A stretch of 64,000 bases of DNA from Sphagnum magellanicum. Lineage: Eukaryota; Streptophyta; Sphagnopsida; Sphagnales; Sphagnaceae. Shown piece after piece: positions 38,324-49,978 of this stretch (its first letter is position 1; every line of letters starts with the position of its first letter). The stretch spans positions 6,076,001 to 6,140,000 of the forward strand of contig CM038919.1 of assembly GCA_021904315.1 (NCBI GenBank), in the 5' to 3' direction. Below the pieces are notes generated by a model, which searched no databases, had not been told where the DNA came from, and saw only the letters and a program-made list of their open reading frames with translations. A program made the position numbers and the translations under genes.

Positions 38324-38738
38324 AAGTGGGGTACCTATCTCACCTGGGTAACCTTCTCTCGACCCCTCCACAACTCCTATAAAGTCCAAGCACATGATCA
38401 TGCATGATTTTTCCAATGAGGTTAAGTGGTGATTTTATTTTTGTATAACATTTGTGGGTAATTTGAGGTGTTTCTGGGTGCATTACGCTTTTCAAAAAGC
38501 TCACCAACTACACTAATCGGTTTGTGTAGGGTTTTACCACTGTTGGGTGGGTACCCGGGTTGGCAGGTTACCAGAGGATAGTTCCAGTTTGGTTCCAAGG
38601 AACCAAACAGGAATTGGATGGATTTTGTGAATGTCTCCCACCCTAGGGCTTTACCTACGGTAAAGCATGAGTCAAATTTTATCAAGCATGAGTCAAATTT
38701 TATCCTCAATCAAACCTATGTAGATCATGAGGGTTTTG

Positions 38739-38848
38739 AATGGGAGGGTTTTTATGCCTACTCCTCAACAATGGGCGGGTTTGTACACCTATTAGTAGGA
38801 ATAATTTCCCTCCCACCCTTGAGGAGTAGGCATAAATATCCCTCCCAA
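38739..38848. repeat. Foldback (inverted repeat, ~30-bp arms)
   Basis: Left arm 38739-38768 (centre TATGCCTACTCCTCAA) pairs with right arm 38819-38848 (TTGAGGAGTAGGCATA and beyond), with about 50 bp between them. The arms are near-perfect apart from a small bulge. A transcript could form a hairpin; it could equally be a small MITE relic. Confidence 0.75.
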
Positions 38849-41690
38849 TTCCTAGCAAGGAAATTCATGGATATAAGGTGCTCTCCACATACACTACAAA
38901 TTTTCTCCAAGTGTTATACGAGTAATAAAAGTTTATTGTCCCAAGGAAAAAAAAATGCCCTTAACATAAAAAATAGATATCAAGGGGGTTGGGACTAAAA
39001 TCTGAAATTAGTAGAAAGAGAAAAATAGTAGAAGTGAATAATAGTAGACATCAGAAACCTTTCATGTGCTAAAAATTGATTTTTGGCGTAGATTCCATTA
39101 GTGCACTTTTTTTTGGCCTTTTTCCAGTTTTTGGTGTAGCAAAGGAATCTCCAATGCATCCAGAGGGAACCAACACCCACCAGTGCACCATTAACGATGG
39201 ATGATAACTGGTCAGGAAACAATTTTCTGTTGGTTTTCAGTTCCCTAGCTAACCATGTTGGTTAGCTCTGTTGCTTTTATACTACCTACCTATTAACAAC
39301 CCACTTGTTAGTAGGCAGAATGATCACCCTTACCTATGTGTAAACCATCTACTTACTTACCCGAATCTACTTATACAGAGAACTTAATTCTTAAAGAACT
39401 GGTTACCAAGGTGAAACCAGATATTATTAACCCAGCTGAGGTTCATCCACACTGAATGAAAACAGGTATCCAGTGGATGGATGGTGTCTGCTTCATTCTA
39501 GCCCTGATGGTATTCACATTGCGAGCACCACCTTGGCTACTACCGCATGGCCGGGTGATACCCTTGTTCTAGTAACGCCCTCAACCTTGGGCCTCACCTA
39601 CCACAAAATGTTTCCCATCCACATACCATCCATCCTGCATGGGCGCACTCGGTGCATGTTGGTTCACTGTGGCCCGCCATCAGTAGTCTTCTGCATGGAG
39701 CCTTAGTAGTCAGCCAACTGCAGTCCACAGTATCCAGAAGAATCACAACCCAGATGTACAAGACGATCGAATTGAGTTTGACTGTCTGCGCCCAAGGTGT
39801 AAATAAAAAATTGTTGTACCTTCACAGAAATCAAAGTCACTACAATAGAAATTTAAATGCAATAGATTATGAATTTTTTTCATACTGTAGTTGGCTCCGA
39901 CACTTGTGTGAGGTAAATTTCGTGGTTTCAACCACTTCAATGGAAAAAATATGTGATATATATAATCTATGGTGGTTTGGAAAATGACACTAATCTTCAA
40001 AATTTGACACACTAACGCCATAGGAAAAACCATAGTGTCATAACAAGGAAAATTATTCAAAAATTTTCACCAGCAGAAAAGTGTCCAGTAGGGACTAAAC
40101 AGGTCCAATAGTTAAAACGTAGCTCGATTGCAGATAGTTCACAAAGCCATTACCTATTGTCACTTGCTAGAATTTGGGGGAATTTGGGGGAACCACAACC
40201 TTATTTAGTCTCTTTACTAGAATGAGTTGTTTAGGTAAGGTGATTGACGCAATGGATTCCCATATGAACTGGATGTTAAGCATCTTAGGCTCATTCTTGC
40301 AAAGAGTGAGTTTTCAACATAAAAATGCCACAAATCTGATATGAAGCTCACATTTCAAAAGATTAGAAAAGTTGTCTTGTAGGGAAGAGATTTCCAACCA
40401 TCCTGCTTTGCCTAGGTTGATTTCTTGGGTTCCAAATCCTTCCAAAGCACCCAAAAGAACCTCCATTTTCTAAGAAGTCCTTGGAGACAGTGCAGTCAAA
40501 CTGTTGACATTATAGACCACCAAATCTTCTGGAGTCAGCAATTTGTTGATTCATATATATGTGGGCACTTTGGACAAGCTTGCCCCCTTTCCACCCATGT
40601 CACCACAGAGTGGGAATCGCGACTCCTCTTTGTTTGATTTTTCAACGGCAGGCAAGATTCAAAGCTGGCCTGCCTGCACCAGTGTGGAGGCGGTTCTTTG
40701 ATTTTGTTACAACCTCCAGTTCTGGGGTTTTGAAAATTTCCATAGAGTTAGAGGTTTCTCAAACTGGCAAAGAACCAGTAGTTTAGAGTTAGGTTCTTTG
40801 ACTAGTTCTTTGAATTATTTTTTCGTGGGTTCTTTGATTTTTGAGAACCATGCTCAAGCGTCCATACACTCTACCCTTATCCAATACTTCTTAGAAAACG
40901 AAAATAAAGCAAAGCACCATGTTACCGGCCTGCACCCTCTTCAAAATTCAGCACAGTTTTCCTATTTCCTTGTCCCATCTTGGCAGGGGCATAGATGAAG
41001 GACTCAATTCCAATTCTTGCAAACACGACTTCCATGGATTGTGTAATAGAGTACTTATATCATGTAGTCCATGAATGTGTATTCCTTGAATTACAAAATG
41101 CAGGGTTGTCCATTAATGTACCACGCAAACTAATGAAAGTTGGAACTTGCAATTCTGTTAGGAAGTGAATGTTCATTGTCGTCATCTCTAGCATAGTCCA
41201 GAAACAAATTGCAGTCTTGCTTGAACTATAATGACTACATCATGACATCCCTCTATAGGATATGGGGCACCATGTGCCCAGTGGTAGCGTTGTCATGTTG
41301 CCATGTAAGCTAAACTATGCAATGACCTCTGAATGTTGAATGAGGTTGGATAACCTGTCAGACCTTATTGTGGGTGGCCGTACCACCATGTCAAGCATGA
41401 AATTGAATGGGGTGTTTGAAAAACTGGAAAGCTCACTCAGATGGGCATTCTGTTTTATGAAACACCCCTGCTTTTTCTTTTTCTGTTGAGTATCATGGGG
41501 GAAAAAAAATGAGAGTAGATCTTTACATTCGCTAAAGGTCTCAGCTATGAGCTTTACGAAAATTAGGCCCATGTTCAGCTCTACCTTGTGTGGGTCCTTA
41601 TTAGGGTAAAGCTCACAGCCTGAGGCTTTACCCTACATGCAAAACACTTGGAGAAAATTCCTAAGTATCTTATTTATCTATGAAGGAATG

Positions 41691-41726
41691 TTGTTTGTTT
41701 GTTTTGTTTGTTTGTTTGTTTGTTTT
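41691..41726. repeat. (GTTT)n microsatellite
   Basis: Simple repeat of GTTT with one shortened unit. Confidence 0.95.
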
Positions 41727-44254
41727 CAGATCTCTCAAATCACACTTGACAAACAGCACAGCCTATACTACTATCCATGAATATCACTCCTAAAAAAGAG
41801 GATGAATCTATGCCTCCTCCTTAAGAATGAGAGGGATATATCTATCATCCCTCCTCCTATTAAGGTGGTGTAAGAACTAAGAACCCTCTCCCTCATGAAA
41901 TTCTTTACCTTGCTTTACAATGAGTAAATTCTGAGGGTGTGGGACACTCCAAAAATGAGACACCATATTTGACCTCCTAGGTTCTTATTTTGGGCCGACA
42001 CAAATCTCCACATTAAAGCTATGATATATACGCACACAAGGTATTACTTTTTTAACCGCAGCTAATCCACAAGGGTAGTTCATGTAATTGAGTAAAGAAC
42101 TCAGCTTCATTGGGATTCCTAACTATGAAATTAATACCAATTAAAATTTTATCTAGCCAAACTTTGTTTTGGCAAAAGAAATGTCAACAATCTTTGATTA
42201 TTATCAACTTTGGCTCCATGCTGCTTTGCACTAACAATACACTAACATAAGGTCAAAGTGTTATAATATTTTCATTTGTTCCTTGAATGCTATGATATCA
42301 AAACAAAAATTTCATTCAATCAAATTGGTTTTTGATGAAATTCATTTCCATTTTTATTCATTCTAGAACATGAATTCAATCTTCACCTATTGAAAACATT
42401 AAAAAACATGTGTCTATCAATTAAATCACAAAATTCATGAAACCATATCATGCTCAAACTCGAGGAAATTTTAAAAGGATTAACTACAATGTGATGTGGC
42501 CTTTTGAATTCAAAGATGGGTTGTCGTTCCTTGGGAGGACAAAAGCATCCCATATGTGTTGATTGAAAGCTACTAACATGAAAAGACAAATATGAAAAGA
42601 TTTCAACATAAAATTATCAAGTTGGAAACCATATGTGATATATTATGCAAAAACTCCCCTATACAAACTCCAATCAACCTTTTTTTAAAAACAAACTTTT
42701 GCATCTTGACAACAACTTCTTTGAATTTTGTGCAGGTCCTGATTTTCCAATACAATTTTGACTAGATTTGGTTTCATCACTTTTTTGACCTCACAAAATT
42801 GTTTTAAAAATTCACTAGCTCTAATATCTTGTAATTGGAATTTTTGTACCTGCTTTTGAACTGAAACCCTCAACTTGCTAGGTGGAAGGAAGGAGGGGAA
42901 AAAGGGTCTGCTAGATCCACGAATTACCAAGATCAAGTATTGATATATTTCTTGGAGAAGTTCACCCAATGTAAAACTTTGATTTTAACAAGCATGAATG
43001 ATTTGGATTTCCACACATTGGGTGATATGTTGTAACAATGATCTTCTTTCAGGTTTTGTGTACTATGGTGAAGTGACAATATATATAGTGTGGTGATCAC
43101 ATGATGTATGGACATCTCTTATTACATTGTGGTCATTGGTACATGACTATTCCTTGGAGACGGTTTATACAATTTGATGGAGCAAAGAGTTTCATGACTG
43201 TTTCTTACAGATGGTGCCTGCAATTTGATAAAGATAAGGATTTAATGCCGTAACCATGTTGTCCCATTGCTTAGAAATTGTGAGTGTGAAAGACCAGCAC
43301 CCTCCATTATAGGAATCATTGCCATATAAGAGTTATAATTTTTCCTTTGTGTTTTTCACCTTTAAGTGGTCATGAATGCAAGTTAGTTTAATGCACCTTG
43401 GTTCTACACTAACAAAACGTGAAAAAAGTACAAAGAAAACCAAATTAAGTACTTGTTATACGAGGTGTAAAACCACCCTAAACAAGGGGCCTCCAATGAA
43501 GTGGAAGCCACTTGCAGGCTTGCATTCTGGGAATGTCCTCCTGTGGGCTTCACCCCTTGTGCACTTTGAAGAAGAAGTTATCATGAACATAAACATATGT
43601 AGATCGCAAGGCCTAGGAAGGGTAGGATTCTTCCACTTGCTCCTTAAGAGTGGGAGGGATCTTGCACGTAAGTATACATGTAACTCTTAAATTCACCATG
43701 TTGAAGATTGTTCCTATCTCAGCAAATAGGAAAACAATTTTAGTAAAAAAAAATTAATGACACTTCTCATAATCTGGCAAGTCCTGGGCAAAGAAAGATT
43801 GGCATTTCTGGTTGGTAGTGTGAGATTAAATTTGACATGAATATGTTATGCATGGACATATCCAAAACATGTCTAGTTTTCAGTGGACATATGGCATTCG
43901 TTCACAATGGTTTTTCCATCAATTTAGTGAAATTTTGCTATAGAACTTCACCCAAGCCAAAATCTTAGCATCTTGGATTTCAAGCATCCCTTTCACCATT
44001 CAAATTCCTTTGAGTTTTGAAAGGCATGGTTTAGATCTTCTATTAGGGTTAGGATTAGGTCTTCTAACCCTAGACCCTAAACCTATTAGGTTCCATGAAT
44101 TCAATTGTGCTTCGGCCATTGTCTTCTCATACAATCTTCAATCATCCAACAAGGGCAGATTCCAGCATTTCAAATTAAGTTTTGCAAATGATTGGTTTAC
44201 ACTAAACATTATGTTTGACCTGTATGAACCTATGGTGTTAGATCTAGTTCCTGG

Positions 44255-44419
44255 TTTGGTTAAGTTTTGCCAACCTTAACTTCAGCTCTAGCTAGTTTGG
44301 TTAAGTTTTGCTAACCTTAACTTCAGCTCTAGCTAGTTTGGTTAAGTTTTGCTAACCTTAACTTCAGCTCTAGCTAGTTTGGTCAAGTTTTGCCTAACCT
44401 TAACTTCAGCTCTAGCTAG
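44255..44419. repeat. 41-bp minisatellite, four units
   Basis: Units at 44255-44295, 44296-44336, 44337-44377 and 44378-44419 (42 bp). Each starts TTTGGTTAAGTTTTGC (the last has TTTGGTCAAG) and ends CTTCAGCTCTAGCTAG. Units differ by only one to three bases; a truncated fifth start follows. Confidence 0.95.
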
Positions 44420-45497
44420 TTTGGTCTTTGGTTAGGTACACCTTGACCTGGATTCAGTTAGAGATTCACCTCAGAGTTGGTGATCTTTTCAGGATATTAA
44501 AATATAGTAGTCATCACCCACCCTAAATTTTTCCCTGGTCTTTTCCCAAATGGATGCTCTATATCCCCACCCTAGAAAAACATTTCTGTAATGGTGGCTG
44601 ACCATATCCCCACTAAATCTGACCCTAACATTTCCCCCCCAGCAGCAATTCACCATGTCCCCACCTCAATCTATTGCCCCACAATGAGACCCATTTGCCT
44701 TCTTGGCTAAGCTATTCCATGTCATTATTATGTCTGGCCCAAAGTGTTTGTAACCATTGTTGTCCAGAGGTCCTAAATTCTTGGGAAAAAACCAAAACCA
44801 AAACCAGACCAAGATCTTGCAAGAAATGGAACTTAAAACCAGGAATCAGAGATTCCCTTCATAAGCTAAAACCAGACCAACACTGGTCTTAACTAATGCA
44901 GTAGTGGTTGCAGACAGGTGCAATGAGCTGAGTCTGCTCTTTATCAATTACTTATAACAATGGTACCGCTACATAAGGTATGAGCAGCATACAAGACAAC
45001 AATGTAATCAAATCATTTTGGTTGCATGCTCTTTTCTTTATTCCATTTTGAGATCTGTGTACACAGCTCCCCTCTAGGTATAACAAAACTACTGGTGCTG
45101 CTCCAAGTTCCAGCACAAACTTTCCAATCCTAATCTCCAAGAAAATCCAGAACCCCCAAACCAGCATCTATCTCAGGCTGCAGTGAAACAAGGTGTGTCA
45201 AAACAAATACAGTAGAGATGGGTCAGGAGGTAGTATGTTTTTTGCCTTTGTTATTCGATCTGAGATCTAGAGCTACATGTTACCAAATTGCTGCATGCTA
45301 CGAGTGTGTGAAATTTGATCCAAACCTCTAATAATCTGATGTTGCACATTTGGACTTTCATTCTCCAGATGTGGACATTTGCAGAAGGCTCGAGCTTCAT
45401 GCTCACTTTGTCTCTGCATGGCACAAACAGCAAGTCCCAGCTCGACACATCAATAGCCAGTACAGTTTGAAATCAGTTGCGTAGTTTAAAGCCCCAG

Positions 45498-48400
45498 CTA
45501 GTACAATATATCCAACCTTTCTATCAACAATGGATTCAAATCCTGACCTGGGTTCCATAGAATTGTTGTGTAGGCAATCATTCCACACACAACATATGGG
45601 TCCATGTTTGATGACGGTCGACGATCCTCAAAGTAACCTGTCATGAAACACATTTCCCACCCTTAGTCTTTGGCCACAGGAGAATCATGTCTCAAATAAT
45701 CAAAGACTTTAATCTGTTGATTCTGTTACAGATGAAAACTTGACTATCTGGCAAATCCAGTTAAGCTCTGCCTCTAAAGGGGTAGGGGTCCAAAAAATTG
45801 TGCCTGCATCAGAAAATCATTTTTATTCCATTCGGCATTAGCATCTTAAGGCAAGATGTTCACCTTTTCCTTCCTTCTCTGTATCACGACCCACACGGAT
45901 AGAAGCACCGCGATTGGCAACACCCTGCATCCATTGTGACCCATTTGGCATACACCACATTAGAATACAGAAGCTATCCCCTACACATGTGCATAAGACA
46001 TATATAATGTACTCTACAGAGGCAAAAGGCAAAAGTATACAGATTAAGGAGTTTGTCAATTATGAATACAGGATTCATTCTAGCAAGACAGGTATCTGAA
46101 ATGCAGCAACTAAATTGCAAACATAGTGTATGTCCATACCCAAGAAAAGGTATTCATGTCAGCTGTCTCATGACGCCCAGTCAAGCGCCTTTCATTGCCC
46201 TCTCCATATTGGGCAATGTGCTCTTTATGCCTCAATCCAAGTTTATTGATAGCCTCCTTGATCAATGTGTAGCCACCCTCAGCACGCATGGTCTTTGTGC
46301 TGTCATACAAGCAGATAGTAAACCCCCCTTTCTGTCAAAAAAAAGTAGGTGCATCTGAAGCATGCTATATGAACCTTGTGCATGAAAAAGATCTAGATGC
46401 AGACTTTCTCAGCTGTCCTTCACGTCACAGGAATCAAATCAGTCCAGTGGGCTTCAGTTTCACAACAAATGTGCTCTGATGTCCAACCAGCTGAAACATG
46501 AGCAAATGTACCTGTAATTTGTGTGACAACCCGCACCATTCCAGTCACCCTGTGTCAGATTTACCATAAAAAAAATGAGCATAATTCTCACACTCTTGGA
46601 ACATAAAGAAAAACAAAACAGAGTAGAAGATACCCATTCTAACATGGTCCAATTTTTTCAAAGACAGGCTTGGGTTCTTACATCAATAGGCTTGGGGTCC
46701 AGTGAAAGGACCACCCCAGCAATCTCTGTAATCCTCTGCAATAACCACCACCAATATACTGTTCAAATTATTACAAACCAATGGACATAAGCAACGAAAT
46801 ACATTAGGTATTCAATTGGAGCAACGAAAATTTACTTCCCACAACTCTAGCAAATTATACAATTCCACAAACTTCAAAATCTGTGCACATTTATGTACCT
46901 CTAGGATATAGCGAGCTGCCCATAACTGGTCTGCTGCTGCAATGCCGATTGAAGGTCCCACTTGGAACTCCCACTGTGGCATGAGGAACAGGCAACAAAT
47001 ATCAGTGATTAACAGTGTAGAAGAGAGCAATAGGTGAAGCTGTGCTCCATCACATACACACATGATATGTTGTGACAATTCTCTCCAAGTCTCAGTAAAC
47101 TAGGGTCCCATTGGTCATAATGTAGAGAAGGCTAGTCAGGCAAACCTAGAGCAAGCTGAAGATAATTCAATGCAGAATTATCGAAAACCTCCATCCATTC
47201 ATTACAGACACGATACTGGGTTTTGAAAATGTATTTTACCTGACCAGGCATAACTTCGCCATTGATACCACTGATTTGAATGCCAGCATAGAGGCATGCC
47301 TTGTAATGGGCATTCACAATATCACGACCCCAGGCTTTGTCAGCTCCAGTTCCACAATAATAGGGTCCCTGTGGGCATGCAAGAGCTGGCATATTAGAAA
47401 AATGCAACAGCATTTAAATCCGTAGTACCACCAATCCTCATGCCTGACACTCATGGAAAACAAATGGCCTTATAACAAACCACAATGAAAAATAATATTT
47501 GCTGATTGAAGTTGGATGCATTTTTCAAGGCCAGAGATGACAATAGAATTTGGACCTAAGAGACTTATCCAAAGCAAAGTTTGTGACTTGCTGGAGCACT
47601 ACATATTTGTCAAAGATTCTGTAATTTTACTGGAAAGAAAGACAGATGCAGATTGCCCACTTGAGATAGTAAGAAAATTAGTACAGCCTCAGACACTATT
47701 TCTGCTCTAAAACTCTGCATAAGACCCAAGATTACATGCCAGGCCATGAAAATGCAGGTGTACAAGAAAGGGTTCACTTCACCTGAGGTCCAGGGTATCC
47801 TCCCTTTGGCCAACCAAGAGGCCACTTGATGTCTTTCTGTAGCAAAGTATATTCTTGCTCTAGTCCAAACCTGGACCCAAAAGCATAATATGCCATATTC
47901 ATCAGGATCTGCATCTCTACAAAATATAACTCTGCAAACAATCTCAATACCCTAGAGCTTGGTGCAAGGGTTTAAGGAAGGTCAAGAAACTCCTGTCTAC
48001 TATCCTCAAATCCTTGACAAACAAAATCATAGCATTGAACTTACCAGGGTACCTCCTCAGCAACCTCCTCCTTGGCAAAGATCTCGGCAGCAGCTGCTCT
48101 CTTGTTGGTTGGGATAGGTACACCCTGAGGAGTATATGCATCACAGATAACCTAGAGAGTTGCAAAAGAATTCATGGGGTTAGTAATTATCCCCCAGCAT
48201 TCCCAGCTACTAGTTTCTAATACTCAAGCCCCAAAAGCAGAATTGCAAAAACTGTAGATGTGGATACCTACCAGGATGTTGTGTCCCCTGCGGAAGGGAT
48301 CCTTGAATATGGCTTGAGGACTGCACAACAGTTAAGCCAAAAGAAGAAGATACATATTGTTTAGGAGAGAAATTTCATCTAAACAATTCTCCACTTTGCT

Positions 48401-49245
48401 GTACAGTCATGCATGATGCAGTTGGATATAGTACTCAATCCATGAGCTACTTAAATCGGGACAAAGACTTTCAGGAAATGCCGAAAAGGTTGTAATCTAA
48501 GGTACTATGCACTATGAACAAGTATAGAAATCAAAGCTCCGGGGAGGAGTGTTCTGATCATGCAGAGGTACATAAGCTTACTATAGAATCACTTCACTAT
48601 CTGCTCCTGGAGCTTGGTTAGTGCTGGAACCATCGTAGTTCCACTTTGGAAGCTTTTTGACGTCTGTCACAGGTCCAGGTAGGGTCTGCATAAAACAAAA
48701 AGCCGAGCAGGAATATGTAAGCTGCCTGTGATTCCATCTTGATTGCGAGACTTACTCCGCTGATCAGGCAAGAAGCTGAAGATCTGCTGCAACTCGTGTT
48801 TGACATGCTAGTTCTTATCTTCAGTTCAGGTTCCGGCCCGCTTAACACAAAACATTAGTGGGAACCGATGTACACATAATTTGTCGAGCAGACTTACCCT
48901 GGCTTTGCTGCGAAGATCCGTGCCCGAGCCTCCGATCCTGCAGGGAAAAAAAACATCCGCCAAAGCAAATCTTATGAATGCAGAAATCACGAAAACAATT
49001 TGCGCAAGAAATCAAAATCCGTGAGGAGGCCTGCTACAGCTGATCATGACACGGCTGAATCTTTCTTGGCGATTTCCTTATAATATCTACCCCAAAACTG
49101 AAATTTCCAAATCCGGGAGAAATGAAGGAAGAACTTGAAGGGAAAGAAGAGATTCAAAACAGAGATTGCGCACGCACCAGATATATTCTGCGATTATGGT
49201 CTTCTCATCCAGCGACAGTTCCAGCAACTCTGTTAGAGTCGACAT
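45498..49245 (-). CDS. Cytosolic glutamine synthetase, copy B (diverged)
   Basis: Same enzyme family and the same coding-exon lengths as copy A for exons 1-12. Exons: 49245-49178, 48937-48898, 48685-48582, 48320-48272, 48151-48045, 47870-47783, 47368-47240, 46973-46899, 46735-46682, 46549-46512, 46299-46140, 45924-45864 and 45637-45498, giving 370 residues with no breaks. Catalytic landmarks are retained ([50 protein letters not shown]). Differences: Gly59 to Asn and Glu64 to Ala in the segment after Asp54 ([13 protein letters not shown]), [12 protein letters not shown] near the end, and a C-terminus that reads on for 18 residues after ILW (NPGQDL ... DILY) instead of KPEG. A donor-like CCAG|GTCAGG within that tail could splice to an unseen last exon, so the tail is the least certain part. 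Confidence 0.94.
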
Positions 49246-49464
49246 GGCTGTATAGGTACTACACAATCACACTGGAAAAAGAGTGAAAAGAGTTGATCAG
49301 AAGACACTCTGACTTCAATGCAATGGCAATTGGATCACTTTAGAACGGAAGATGATTCACAAGTAGCAAAAGATCGGGAGCTCGCTTCGCTCGATCGATC
49401 TTTGCAAGCAACTAAAAGCACGAAGCAAAGGGAAGACGGAGGAGAACACCGCACAAGACTTGCG

Positions 49465-49471
49465 TAATATA
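49465..49471 (-). promoter_or_regulatory. Candidate TATA box of GS copy B
   Basis: The minus strand reads GATATATTACG here, about 220 bp before the start codon in otherwise GC-rich DNA. Position and context are compatible with a core promoter, but this is based on sequence alone. Confidence 0.35.
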
Positions 49472-49597
49472 TCGCAGCAGCGCGCGCCAACACCGCCGCG
49501 GTAAATGCTCTTGAGGCGCCCACGATTAACCCAGGGTCATACTACCCGCAAGTGACGCCTACTAAGTTACTAGTTACTACTAGTGTTGGGGGGGTGG

Positions 49598-49978
49598 GGG
49601 TGCTGTTGTCTCCTTCGGAAGCCACTTTTTTGCGGCTATATATAGCCAAAGGGCTATGTTGAAAATTTAAAAGTGTTAAAATCAACTGCATTTTGAGATT
49701 TTCAATAGCCATAATTCGACCAAATTTGAAGAAATTTTGCCAGATTTCTATACATAGCTCTCAAGTATTTAGCCAAAATAACTAGTAATGGGGCTGTTGC
49801 CTCTTTTGAAAGCCTGTTTTTACGCTGGCTATATATAGCCAAAAAGCTGTATTGAAAATTAAAAGTGCTAAAATCAAATGCTTTTTTAGATTTTTCAGTA
49901 GCCATTAATCGACCAAATTTTAAGAAATTTTCCCAGATTTCTATACACGGCTCAAGTACGTAGCCAAAAATATTGAAG
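49598..49978. repeat. 190-bp tandem duplication with GGCTATATATAGCC palindrome
   Basis: Copies at about 49598-49788 and 49789-49978. Shared landmarks are GGCTGTTG, GCTATATATAGCCAAA, TTGAAAAT, ATCGACCAAATTT-like and CAGATTTCTATACA. The copies differ at roughly one position in seven or eight, so the duplication is not recent. It lies just upstream of GS copy B. Confidence 0.85.

Larger units (their letters stand above)
38324..45497. other. Intergenic DNA between the two glutamine synthetase genes
   Basis: About 7 kb with no supported gene. It holds a foldback (38739-38848), a (GTTT)n tract, a 41-bp x4 minisatellite (44255-44419) and, near 38660-38700, a short duplicate of GCATGAGTCAAATTTTATC. 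The stretch closest to 45497 is the presumed 3' UTR of GS copy B. Confidence 0.5.

Noticed and set aside
39473-39706. Open frame of 77 codons in a locally GC-richer stretch
   Set aside because: No motif, no splice partners, and overlapping open frames on both strands.
44036-44092. TTAGGG/CCCTAA-like words suggesting an interstitial telomere
   Set aside because: The units are irregular, occur on both strands and never form a run of the plant TTTAGGG repeat.
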